From Solen grandis (taxonomy: Eukaryota; Mollusca; Bivalvia; Adapedonta; Solenidae): a stretch of DNA of 64,000 nt. The DNA lies in assembly GCA_021229015.1 (NCBI GenBank), contig CM037778.1, positions 19,289,214 to 19,353,213 on the forward strand, written 5' to 3'. The notes under the pieces were generated by a model that saw only the letters and a list, made by a program, of their open reading frames with translations, was not told where the DNA came from and searched no databases. Every line of letters starts with the position of its first letter. Within the stretch, counting starts at the first letter, position 1. A program made the position numbers and the translations under genes. Shown piece by piece: positions 46,701 to 58,857 of the stretch.

Positions 46701-49700
46701 TTTGACGGGACAAAATTTTAAAAAACAGAAATAAACAATAGATTTCATTGTTGCGAATTTAGGGCTTTCGCTGCTTTGTCAAACGTAAGGCTTTTATCGC
46801 ATTTCAAAATTACTTAACATCAATTTTTATTTGGACAAATTTTTTCTTACAAGTTGACCAATTTCAGAAAATTAGTCCCCAAAAAGAAATGTCTTGATAC
46901 CCATTAAAACCGTGCAAAGATTTGGGCTATCAAAAAGTAACATACACAAATTTTTTTTTTAGCATACTTCATGATTCTTAGTCAATCGAAAAAACTTAAA
47001 GCATCAAAAAACGCCCAAAAACATGCCCTACAAAAATAAAAAAAATTTATTATTTTTTTTTCGAAAACAAACTATTGAAGATAAAACTGTTAAGCGCATG
47101 GGGATAAAATAATTTTTTTTTTTCAGTCATAATAACTGATTAAACCCGACATCAAAAGTGAAATGTCTTTCAAACACTAAAAATTAATGTACAGCATCTC
47201 ATAGAATATTTCGTGTTAGGAATTAAAGGCCAAAAAAAAAAAAACGTTTGCCCTTGACCTTGCCGTTGTTTTTTTTTTTCGGGAAACGGAAGTAATTTTG
47301 CGCCATAGGATAAAAGCAGCACCCTTCATTAAAAAATTGCATGAAATTTTAAACAAAAATAAGGACTAAAAGGCCGAAAACCTGTTTAATTTCAGTACAA
47401 AAAGTGTTTAAGACTTGTAACGTCACATGCAACATATGACGTTCTCCTACAGAATGCAAAGAATACGTCTGACTTTATTCATCCAAATATCACCTTTTAA
47501 CCACATCTGAAGCAATGTTTTTATTTGAAATTTGATGTCAAAGGTTGAATATTTGGGTTCGCCAAAAAACCTTTTTCCCTTTTTAAATATGGAAAAACGA
47601 CACGGGATGCAAAACTAGAATAACATACACATTTTGTGAAAAATTTTTATGAATCGGGCCCAAAATAAGGGGTAGGCCGCGTAATATATTTTGTAGACAA
47701 AGTCAAGTTTGACGTTAAAGACGTCATGGCATAAAAAATCAATGATATGAAATTTTTAATTTTTCTTAAATATATGCCATTAATTTTTCATTTCCCGGAT
47801 CCTTTTAACAAATAGATATAAACCCGTGGATAAAAAAAAATATTTTGACCTAATGACGTCAAATGACGTTCCTTTTTACAGAAAAAAAAAAAGTATTAGA
47901 TAATAATTTTGTGTAAGAATCAGCTTTTTAACTCATCTGGTACGTTTTTTTACATATTTTAAATTTGACGTGAATGGTTCAATCTTGGGTTCGCCATAAA
48001 ACCCTTGAACTAAAAGTAAAATTACCTCGTGAAAACTTTATGAAAATTGGTCCAAAATACTGGGTGAGATTGGTACAAAAACCCTTTTAAACACAATGTA
48101 AAGTTTTACGTCATATAAATCTGGGATAGAATAACCCTTTTAATATAGATGTCAATTTGGGGATATGCCTTTAATTTTCACGGCCTGGGCCCTTTTCCCA
48201 AAATGAAAAAATCCGTAGAAAAAAGAAATTTTTGACCGGATGGGGCTCATATGACATTAAATACTTCTCTTACAGAATGTAAAGACCTTAGGACTTAAAT
48301 CATTCCCAAAACATTTCCTTTCTCTTGGGAAAAGATTTTATTCCCTTTTTAAATTGACGTCAAAGGTTCAATGGGGCTTGTAACGACACAACGTCAAAGA
48401 CCTCTCTTTATAATTTAAATTACTTAGACTTTTTTCAAATCCCAAAAATTTTAGCTTTCTAACTCATCGGGGGCATTTTTTTGCTTTTTAAAAAATTTAA
48501 AAGTCAATGGTTCGAATTTTGGTTTCCCCCAAAAACCCCTTTTCCCTTTTGAAAATGGAAAGAGGGGCACCGGGGTGCAAATTATAAAGAAAAACCTACA
48601 CATTGGAAATTAAAAAAAAAACCGGCCGAAAAAAATGTCGTCCCCCGGAAAAAAATTTTTTAAAAACAAAGTCATGTTTGGTTTTTTAGGATTTTGGGCA
48701 TAACCCAAAATAAAAGAAAATAAAATTAAAAGCTGAAATTCGCCTTTTAATTTTTTTATCCCCGGGGATTTTTTCAACTTTATGGGAAAAAAACGCATAG
48801 ATTTTGGGGAAATTTTTTTTTTACCTTTTAAAATCATATACGTTAAATGCGTTCTCCCCGTACAGAAAAAAAAGAAGTCATAAAAAAAAATTTTTTAGAA
48901 AAAATTTCCCTTTTAAAAATTTAACGGAAAGGGCGATGTTTTGGTTTTTTAAAAATTTTCGTCAATGGTTCAATTTTGGGGTTTGCCAAAAAACCCTTTT
49001 TACTTTTCAAATTTTGGGGCAAAAGGACCCCGGTACAAAACAAAAGCGCAACATGAAAAAAACCGGGAAAATTTTTTTATGAAAATCGGTCAAAAAAAAA
49101 AGGCTGAAAACCCAAAAATTTTTTCTGTCCTGACGCAAATAGACTAAAAAAAGCACAAATAAAATTCAATGCTTTTCAAAGACGGGTTTTTAAAAAGAAA
49201 ATTTCTTTTCCCCTGGCCCGGGGAAAATTTATAAAAATTTGGGGGATAGTTTAAGGGAAATTCTTTTTGTTTTAAAACCCACAGAAGGAAAAGGGACACT
49301 TAGAGAGGGAAAAAATCTTTTGCAAAATTTGTTTTTTAAAACTCATCGGGGAAGGTTTTTTTATCATTTAAAAATTTTTAAAATTTACGTCAAGGTTCGA
49401 AACTGGGATTGCCTTAAAATTTTTTTCCTTTGGGGAATTTTGGGAAAAAAACGGAAAACCTGGATCAAAACTTGAGTGTAACATACACATATTTTTTTAA
49501 ATTTTTTTGGGGGAAAAAAGGCCCAAAATAAGGGTGGACCCGTAAAAAATTTTTTAAGACGAGTCAATTTTTGACGTCAAAACACTTTTAAAATCAAATG
49601 AAAATTTTTTAATTTTTAAAAAGTTCTATTAAGGGCTTTTGGGGATTAAATTTTCAAGGGGCTGGGAAACTTTTCAGCAAAAAAAAAAAACACAAAAAAT

Positions 49701-51040
49701 TTGAAAAAAATTTTCCCTTATCCCTTTCTATGAGTCTTTTGACTTTTTCCCTTTTTTTAAAATGAAAATTTTAAACCTAAGATTTTTTTTTTAAATAAAA
49801 CTTTTTGGGTCATCTTGAGCGTTTTTTTAAAAATTTTTGAAATTAAAAATCAATGGTTCGAATTTGGGGGTTTCCCCTTTTAAACCTTTCCCTTTTGAAT
49901 TTTAAATTAAAGGGCCCGGGATCCCACAACTAAGGCTTTAAAACATTTCGGGAAAATTTTTTTATTAAAATCTTCCGAAAAAAGGCTGTAGACCGCGAAA
50001 CAAAAATTTTAAGACGACGTCAAATTTAAACGAAAAAACACTTTTATAGACAAAAAAAAATGTTTGATATGCAAAATGTTTACTAAACCCTACGGTTTTT
50101 TTAATTTTTTAAAGGGCTGGGGGCTTTTTTAACTATAAAATTAAACGTAAAAAAAGAAATTACTTTTCCACACCCCCTTATATGACGTTTTATGGTTCTT
50201 TTTTTGGAAAAATTAAAACCCCCAAGAGCTTTATTTTTCAAAAATATTTTTTTAACCACTGTGACGTTTTAAAACTATTTAAATTTTAAGAAAAGGTTCA
50301 AAATTTTTGGGTTCCCCTTTTAAACCTTTCCCTTTTTCGAATTTTTAAAAAAAACGGACCCCGGGATGCAAAAATAGACCCTAAATACTTTATTTTTAAA
50401 TTTGTTTAAAAATCATCCGAAAAAAGGGGTGTAGACCCCGTAAAAATATTTTAAAACGAGTAAAATTTTTGACTTTAAAAAAACGTCAGGGTTCAAAAAA
50501 AAATTTAAAATTTGAAAAAGTTTACCTCCCATAGGTATTAAATTTTCAAGGTGCTGGGGTTTTTTTAAAAAAAAAATTAAAAACGAAAAAAATTTAAAAA
50601 AATTTTTTTCCCCTCATTTTAAGGGACTCTTTTTTCTTTATTTTTTGGGAAAATTAAAAAAACCCCAGAGACTTTTATTCGCCCAAATGTCTTTTTTCTG
50701 TAATATGGAACCCTTTTTAAAAGTTTTGAAATTTGACGAATGGTTCAAATCTTGGATTCGCCATAAAACCCTTTCCCTTTTCAAAATTTTAAAAAACAAA
50801 CACGGGATTTAAAATTTAACCCCTAACAAACACTTTTTAAAAAATTTTTTTAAAAAATCGGTTTAGCCGCGTAAAATTTTTTTCACCTGCTAAAATTTTT
50901 GGGGTTTATAAGGGTCTTTTTTAATTTGAAATTCATTGCCCAAAAGTCATTGTTTGAAACATAGAAAAAAATTTTTTCTTGTTCGGGCCAAGGGCCCAAC
51001 ACACGAAATTAACGCAAATATAAGAGGAATAAAAAAGAAT
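43797..51040. repeat. Low-fidelity block containing corrupted B, D and hairpin-array repeats
   Basis: Text is inflated with homopolymers. Known blocks are still legible: a GGTTCAA-TTTTGGGG version of the B box with CGGACC near 48965-49030, GGCTGTAGACCGCG at about 49984, D-type TTTTCCGGAAA at about 44400, and a hairpin array at 44112-44310. 45050-47200 is less placeable; a CT-rich run is at 46525-46560. No gene is credible (the open frame at 45487-45726 has no recognisable motif). Confidence 0.6.
44112..44310 (-). repeat. Corrupted hairpin array
   Basis: Four degraded palindrome units, with GGCAGAAAGCCCTAATAA at 44133 and AAAAGTCCTAATAAACATAA at about 44194. They are spaced roughly 50-60 bp apart, in the same linker context as 35094-35262. 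Confidence 0.5.
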
Positions 51041-51232
51041 AATAAGAATAATAAAAAAAACAGTACAAACCCAATAGGACTTTCTGCCGAAAGGGAGAAA
51101 GTCCTAATAAGAAGAAGAAGAAGAAATAAACAGTACAAACCAATAGGACTTTCTGCTTTAGGCAGAAAGTCCTAATAATAAACAGTACAAAAACAATAGG
51201 TCTTTCTGCTAGAGGCAGAAAGCCCTAATAAA
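51041..51232 (-). repeat. Array of three Helentron-like 5'-end palindromes
   Basis: Units at 51075-51104, 51145-51172 and 51198-51226, joined by AATAAACAGTACAAACC-type linkers and GAAGAAG runs. The last has the AGGTCTTTCTGC / GCAGAAAGCCCT variant. This is also where readable sequence resumes after the low-fidelity block. Confidence 0.6.
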
Positions 51233-52969
51233 AGTTTGAAGAAAGCCGTTATAACAAAGGCAATATGCTTATCGGTCCTGGTGTACATCATTGCATCCTA
51301 AAATGCACCTCATTCTCTCAAATACGCATCGCCATTCACCTTTCAACATGGGCACTCTTTCCTGCGTAGGAACGTCCGGATAGAGGGTAACCAACCGAAT
51401 AACCGCCTTCTTCTCTTCCTTCAAATTGCTAGATTTTCATATACAAGCCCTTTCCGAAAAACATGAATATCTGCCATGTTTGTTGACGGAATCACTTGAA
51501 ATTTTCTGGACTTTTTGCACCTTGTAGGCGTCAGCATTCGTACAAATTTCAACTTCATACATCAATTTGCCAATTTTAAACGAATTATTTAAATAATTCT
51601 TACTTAAATAAGCATATCGTCATAATCACGTGACCTAACAAATATTCCTTGCAGTATACATCACTTCACTTTTAAGATTGTTTATCCTGAAAAACTCATA
51701 ATAATTGACTCAAAGTACATGAATCTACAGCGTTTACGTGACCTAACAAATATTCCTTGCAGTATACATCACTTCACTTTTAAGATTGTTAACTAAATAT
51801 CACATTAAAGGACTTGCAAAGCACTACAAACTTTACTCATACAGTCTAGGTAGAATATATTTCGTTTTTGAGATACGATGGCCGAATAAAAACAACTAAA
51901 ACTGGCATATGACCTTGACCTTTGCGATTATCTGTAACGGAGGTCACCATGCATGGTGGGACACGAGGTTGCACATTAATTGAAAGTTGCATGCCAATCT
52001 GTCAAAAAATCAAGCAAGCAGGTCCTAAAAGCCGCTTATTTCGAAAGCAAAATTTCTTATCACACTGTGACGTCAAATGCCGTCACACGACGTCAGTTGT
52101 CAAATAATACAAAGAAGACCTCAGGACACATATGCTGTCCAATTTTCAAGCTTCTAACTCATCAGGAGCCTTTATAACACGAAATTGTATTTTTATGACC
52201 AAAGTTCGAATCTTGATTTTGACATAAAATCTCGAACTTTCGGAATTTTGGAAATTCAAGAATGTATGCATATCTACATCACATTTTACACCTTCTGTTA
52301 AAATATCAAGTCAATCGGACCAATATTGACGGCTGTAGAGCGCGAACACCATTTTCACTATTTTTAGCTCTGACGTCACATGACGTCATAGGGTGCTGAA
52401 AAATGCTTTTGTTCAAAAGCGCATACTTTACTGTCATAACTCTGAAATTTTCATTATCCTGAAAAACTGGCATCATGTTGAAATCATTGCCCTAAAATGA
52501 AAATTAAGAAGTATGCTTATGACGTCACATGACGTCATATGACGTCACGACTCAAAATATATGTAGAAATTCTGCAGAACTGCAAACTGTGTAAGCTTCA
52601 ACTTTCTACCTTATCCTAAAGCTCTTTAATCATAAAATGAAATTTTCGGTCCTATGTTCGAATCTTATTTCAGCCACAGAACTTCGGTCTTTCGGAATTT
52701 CGGTTAGCTGACAGGATATGCACATTTTAGTTTCAAAATGTACCATCTATGAAAATTTGAAGAAAATCCGACTATAAATGACGGCTGTAGAGCGCGAACA
52801 CCATTTTTCGCTATTTTTAGCTGTGACGTCATGTGATGTCTTAGGGTGCTGAAAATCATTGAAATCAAAATTTCCTCACGTGACTAATAGCCCATACAAA
52901 TTTCATCGTCCTAGGACTATTGCAACATATAAAAATAAGCGTTTAGTTAGGAAAAAGAAAAGAATAATA
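51233..52969 (+). repeat. B/D-type repeats, including one clean B2 unit
   Basis: 51235-51600 matches 25740-26050. An ~80-bp block (CCTAACAAATATTCCTTGCA) is repeated at 51631 and 51740. 51850-52030 is a D piece (GACCTTGACCTTTGCG, ACACGAGGTTGCAC). 52330-52860 is a B2 unit with CRE octamers at 10-bp spacing near 52521. Confidence 0.55.
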
Positions 52970-53158
52970 ACTAGATTTCGTTTGCACGGCAAACGATAGG
53001 ACTTTCTGCAAACCGTTTAAAACTCAATCAAACTGAAAACTATTAATACGGAATACGCAGAAAATATTAGGTATCTAGAGTGTAACCTATACATTCTTTG
53101 AAAATTTTCGAAAACTTCATCAATTTATAATATTTCAGATCGCTTACAAACTTTTTTA
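52970..53158 (-). mobile_element. Family B 3' end (stem CGTTTGC/GCAAACG)
   Basis: CTAGT at 52974-52970 on the minus strand, stem at 52979-52995, then AGGACTTTCTGC (plus strand). The following ~150 bp match the right end of the element at 8000-10374 (10200-10346) in inverse orientation. Confidence 0.65.
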
Positions 53159-53311
53159 CCTTCCAGCTGGCTTGCGGTAGGTCGGTGGTTCTACCCGGGT
53201 ACCTCTGTGTACTCGGGGTCTTCCTCCACCTGTAATTAGCTGGACGTCGCTATATGATTGAAATACTATCGCAGCGACGGTAAACCCCAATACAACAACA
53301 ACAACAACAAT
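53159..53311 (+). mobile_element. SINE-2 fragment, 5'-truncated
   Basis: It starts at CCTTCCAGCTGGCTTGCGG and runs to GGTAAACCCCAATA plus a (CAA)n tail. It lies inside the family B element. Compared with 10150-10200 (inverse), a short piece of B around TGACATCTATTCTGATG is absent at the insertion point. No clear target duplication. Confidence 0.8.
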
Positions 53312-54320
53312 CATATGGATGTGAATATAATTGCATATGAAAATTCAGCATATTTAATATATGCCCTATTTTTTTTGTAGTTCTGGACCATTGGGATCAC
53401 ACTGAATTTATTGCAATAGAAATGAAAACATATAATAACCCCATGATGTCAAATGACGTCCGTCCTGTGAAAATCTGAAGAAAACCATAAAAAATACAAT
53501 ATGTGTAAATTTTAGCTTTTTATCTCATATGGAGTACTCAATCTGATTAAAGTCATCTCCTATATAAACACTACGCTACATAAGATCGTAGGAAGATCGT
53601 GTTATTTAGTCAGATTGTACTAAATTTAATTTCGAGGTCACATTTTTTTAAACTTGGTTTCACCACAGAACCTCGGTCTTTTCAATATTTTGGAAACGAA
53701 AGTAAGGATGCACAACAAAATCCTAACTTATACCTTCTGTGAATTTACTAGAAAATCCATTCAAAAATAAATTCTGCAGAGCGCATACAAACGTTTTAAC
53801 CAACGTCAAATCTAGCGTCTATGATGTCATATGATGTGCTCTGAATTTGAAAATCATTGCATTCAAAAGACATGGTCTGAAATATTTGCCATACAATTTT
53901 CACTGTTCTGGGCCATTGCCAATTACATTTTTCCGAACATGTTTAAAATTATGTAAAAGTGAAAGTAGGCTTTGTTCTATTTTCCAAAAATGCTAAACTT
54001 ACAGTGTAGCAAAACCATGTGACCAGAACATCACTAAAGGCATCAAAACCAAGACAAAACTGCCAACATTTGTCTCCGTTTCAACATAGAAAAGTACCCT
54101 TAAGTAGTATAGGTTAGTTCATAGTTGCTTTTAACTACAGAATATACCCAGTCAGCAGAAGTTATCGGGCCAATATAGCACTGATATCGGCACCTATGTC
54201 TGCACTGTGGGTGATTAATACCACTGCAAAATGCTTTGATACAGGAGAAGCCAGACTCCAGGCGGAGCATAGATAAGCACTTGTATACATAGTATATTAT
54301 ATATAATAGCAATCAATAAG
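53312..54320 (+). repeat. Continuation of the interrupted family B element
   Basis: TTCTGGACCATTGGGATCAC matches 35460-35480; CTGCAGAGCGCATACAAACG and the GTGAAAGTAGG block match 10430-10600. 54070-54320 has no repeat that I recognise. Confidence 0.5.
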
Positions 54321-55900
54321 TAAATAAAGTCATTTTTTTAAAGTGGATAGAGAATCAGTTATGGTTATTTGGCACAGCCGTATAAAAGTGTAGTCACAGT
54401 TTTTAGACATTGCACTTCTCCTAGTCGCCATCTGTTTATATTTTAAGTTTCAAGTAAATACCATGTATAATATTCAAGTTAATGTCGAGACAAGAAAAAA
54501 AAGCTATTTAACAAAGGGAGATAATTAAAAAATGGGACCAGGTAGAGTTACAGTTCTTGGACACTGCACTTTTCCTAGTTGCCATCAGATTCTGGTTACA
54601 TTTTAAATTTCAAGTCAATACATGGTATAATATTTGAGCAATGTTCCGGACAAGAAAAACAAAATTAACCAAAGGGAGATAATGCAAAAATGAAACCAGG
54701 GCAATAATTCTGCGATCCTTGAGACAACTCAAGTGAAATTTATGGCACGCACCTATCCACCTGATTGTCAATTCACACACAACATTTGAATCGAGTTGGT
54801 TAAGAAATGTAGTTCGCGTCACAAGATATTTAAAGTCAAATCAGGGACAATAACTCCGTAATCCTCGTGGGAACGAAGTGAATTTTGCGTCTTGTACATC
54901 TACTGCTAATGAAGAACATTTTTTGCAAAGTATTAGATGAATCAGACTGAAATTGAAAGAGGAATTCACTGGACAAGACATTTCAAGTTGATTCAGGGGC
55001 AATAATATCAAAAAGCAATTAAAATATCCAAAATATTAAAGCGTACTGGTACGCAACATTTTGAAAACGAGTGATGTTTACAAATACTCGTATATGTTTG
55101 ACTGGTTACTTGCGAATCCGCAAAATAATCTTCAAACGATTTCCGGTAATTTCCTACTTTGGGTTCCATTCAAGTAAAACATAAATCCAGTCCGTCTTAT
55201 TTGTTCATCTGACACTTTTCTATTTGTTTGCTCTTTTCTATTTGTTTGCTTCAAATATGGTTACATAAGGCAGGAAGAAACGGGTAAACGTTTAAAAAAA
55301 CACTGAGTAGATACCTAGCACTTCAAACCAAACATCAGGCATTTGTGTTGCAATAATTGATGATCTGGAAGTTGAGAGATAGTCGATAGCATCAAATTCC
55401 ATGTTAACCAGTAAATAATTTGTTTTAATTCAATAGTTAAAAGTGCTAAATCTTTGGATCAGGAAGATCAAATATGATTGAATGTTGTTGTTTTGTTTTT
55501 TAATTGTTGAGGAGCTAATGATAAATCCTGCATATGATAATTGTTAAATTGACATTGTTGCATACAAGGACAGCAGGCGCATATACCAGTAAGAACATAT
55601 ACTGTTAATTCAATTCCAAAATTAAGTTGATGAATAAAAATTGACTTAATTTTATGGAGTAACCATATTTTCATTACTCAATTAAAATTGTGAAAACCCA
55701 ATTCCTTGAAAAATTGATGAGTAAATACCCATTTGACCTCAAACCTTATCTGTAGCCCTGTTCTGATAAATATTTATGCCAAGTATCAGGTGAAATGGCT
55801 GAAAGTACCGGACAAGATTTTGCTTAAATACTGCATGACCGACTGACCAATCAACCGACCAACAGGCTGATTCTCTTCCATTTGTGCTGGTATACAGGGG
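54321..55900 (+). mobile_element. Pearl-like element, degenerate ~180-bp core repeats
   Basis: GACATTGCACTTCTCCTAGT / GACACTGCACTTTTCCTAGT recur near 54408 and 54560, and AAGGGAGATAAT near 54514 and 54673; later units (to about 55000) are weaker. The right end has GACCGACTGACCAATCAACC and GACCAACAGGCTGATTC (about 55838-55872), from memory the typical right end of a bivalve element. 55040-55740 is mostly unassigned. Confidence 0.5.
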
Positions 55901-57330
55901 TTTTCATTTCAAAACAAAATAAATCAATAAAAACCTAGTATCATATTAATTAATATAAAATCTTAAGGTTTTTAGAACAGGATTGCTTGCAAAACTGTTT
56001 TTAAGGAAGCACACATTTTGGATTTGACAACAGTTCGACAATATATAAATTGTAGGTTTGTGTCCCAGTCGTTTTTTTCCCCTTTTGTTTTTTTACAGCT
56101 AATTGTTTTTGTTTTTTTGTTGTTTTTTTTAATTTCTTTTGCAATATTAAGCATACATATTTTTGCCATAATGAAAATCAGTAATTCAAGTATATGTGTA
56201 TATGTGTGCGTAAATATATAAAACATTAAGTTACATGTAAATCAGATCTCTCTCGAGGACGCACACATTAAAAATTAAAATTATGTGCGTCTCCTCGGTC
56301 GCATGCATATTTCATACGTTGAAACTCAAATTATCATGGTTAATGATTTGTCTTCACCGTTTACTCAGTTCAACTTCATAATGGTTTCATAATGGGTTTT
56401 CCCCATGTGCTTGCGACTAGCCTGTTGATGTGCAACATGCTTTTATTTGAAGACATATCATAATCCCTACTGGAACCCATGTTTACATGAACTGAAATAC
56501 ACACGCGTGTATATACATATTCTCCAAGTACATGATTTAAATCCTTTGCTATTATATAATCTTAACAGAGCTGTATTTCAATAGAGATTTGACTGTTTCG
56601 TTACATTTTGGAGTATACTTAGTTCATGTAAATGTTTACACCAATGAACTAGCAGTATAATTGGACATTTGTTAAGAAAAGAAGACCTGTAATTTGATGG
56701 TCGTCGCATTACGACAGAATATGTTCAAAAACAAAAACTACAAGATGAAAAAAAGAAAGAGCAATGCTGTTTTGGGTTAAAATAAACATTATTTCAACCA
56801 TTCTACATCCGCTCAGCATTTTTTTCCCCTTATTTTTGATTAACAAAAATAAATAAATTTAAAAAAGAATTTTACCACAGGCATATAAGAAATAAGTGCA
56901 TTCAGGTTTTGAAAGACAATAATGTAATGCCAAGGCATTACTAATTTTACTTATCTTGAGTTGGCTCTATGGATTGATGATTTTGCAGCTTTCTCTGACA
57001 AATCACATAAATTTTGACAGTTGACTGACTTATTTGCCTGCTCAAATAGCCAAAATAATGCATTACGCCAGGATCATTCTCTCTCCGTGTCATATCGATG
57101 TAAACAATCCATTTGTGTAATGTCTGTATTTAGATATTCAGAGTGGTTTAGATGTCATTTCCAGCTTGATACACTTTTACAAGTTATAATTAAGGTTTAT
57201 GCCAAGTAAATCCGTTTGAATATTGGTAGAACATCGTATTTTAAAAGTTTAAATCTGCGCACACCTGTTTCCACGAAGGTGACCATTTTGTTTGTTGTTT
57301 AGTGCTGGGTTGCTCTGTGTATTGTACTGT
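55901..57330. other. No recognised gene or repeat
   Basis: AT-rich DNA. A modest imperfect hairpin (GAGGACGCACA / TGTGCGTCTCCTC) lies at 56255-56296. Open frames here lack recognisable motifs. Confidence 0.4.
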
Positions 57331-58857
57331 ACTAGACTATATTGATAAAGAATAGAATTGACACACCATTCAGTTATTGTCAACACTTGTTTAGCTAGTA
57401 TTATCAATATGATATTAGTAAAAAGTTTATTTTGCAATTTATATGACTAATACATATCTGTAAACTTACATTTTCCGAAAATGCTTCAATTATGGTGAAA
57501 GCGAAAGTAGGATATTTTCTGAAAATACTTACACTTGGGTTTATATTCTTATTTTTGATGTAACTTCCTTATACTTTAATCAATTTCAAAACTCTAGGTA
57601 TCAAAATAATCGTCTTAAAATTCTCTACATCTCACTTGCTAAATATATGCAGTTATTTCCAATGATTCTTAAGAAATAAAACCTTAATCTCGTAAATACC
57701 GGCAAAATCGCTGAAATTCTACATGTTTTTTTTTTAATTTGATTAATTTCAAAAATTTAAGGTACCAAATTAATTGTCTGAAAATTCTCTACATTTCACA
57801 CGCTTTATGTTTCGGAATATTTTTAATACTTTTTGAGATATAAGCTTTTAAACCTCCTGAAGAAGGAAAAAATCACCAAAGATGTATGCACGAATTTCGT
57901 TTTTTCCCATAACTCAATGAATCTTTGGCCAATCATTACACTTTAAGCATCAAAAGAACGGTCAAATATTGCTCTACAAATAATATTCATCATCATATTT
58001 TCAAAAATCAAAGATTTTCGATGTATTAACTGTTAAACACACTGGGGTTACCAAATGTTCATTTTTCCGCCATACCTCAACCGATTCAACCCCGATCATC
58101 AAAAACTAAATATCATCTGAAAGGTCTTTTTAAGCACTACAAATTATTTGCATAATGTCTCTATAGAATATTTACCGTTTTTGAGATATTTAAGGCCGAA
58201 GAAAAACCCGATAATTAATATATTACATTGACCTTTGGAATTTTCAGGAAACGGAAGTGACATGGCTCCATAGAATTTAATACTGCATCTTCAGACAAAA
58301 TTTCAAGCAAATCATACAAAAAATAAAGCCGACAGGGCTTAAAAACCGTTAAGTTTTAATACAAAAGTTTTATTAGCATAATGACGTCATGTGACGTCAC
58401 ATGACGTTCATTCTTTTGGAATGTAAAGAAGACATAGAGACTAATATTTAGTCCAAATATCAGCTTTCTAGCTATTCTGGAAGCGATTTTATGCGCATTT
58501 GAAATTTGACGTCATTACTTCGAATCTTGGATTCGCCATTAAACCTTTGTCTTTTCAAATTTGGAAAAACGGACACCGGGATGCACAACTAGAGCCTAAC
58601 ATACACATTCTGTGAAATTTTGATGAAAATCGGTCCAGCAAAAATGGCTGTAGACCGCGTACAAACTTTTTCACCCGACGTCAAATCTGACGTTATCTGA
58701 CGTCATATGAATGTGAAATTCATTGCATTCGAAAGCTTATGGTTTGAAATATATGCCATAAAATTTTCATTGTTCTGAGTCAAAAGCAACACCTCGAAAT
58801 TAACACAAATATAAGAGGAAGAAAAAAAGAATAATAATAAGAAGAAGAAGACTAAGA
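57331..58857 (-). mobile_element. Family B/D element, inverted copy carrying the SINE-1 empty site
   Basis: Read on the minus strand it starts with TTCTTCCTCTTATATTTG (near 58819) and one B unit. The D body follows (CTTCCGTTTCC near 58255, GAGATGTAGAGAATTTTAAG near 57630). It then continues through TTACATTTTCCGAAAATGC (plus strand, 57467) into the region homologous to 6100-6160. TAAACAAGTGT occurs once at 57393-57383, where the other copy has a SINE between two copies. Confidence 0.6.

Noticed and set aside
43797..51040. RIP-like hypermutation as a cause of the odd composition
   Set aside because: Changes create runs of all four bases, including G and C, and copy neighbouring bases. That is not C-to-T bias.
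54100..54312. Cys-rich minus-strand open frame of 70 codons
   Set aside because: No splice sites, domain pattern or conserved start could be supported; it lies at the edge of repeat DNA.
56255..56296. Imperfect hairpin as a microRNA precursor
   Set aside because: The stem is about 11 bp with a bulge, too short for a pre-miRNA and without supporting context.
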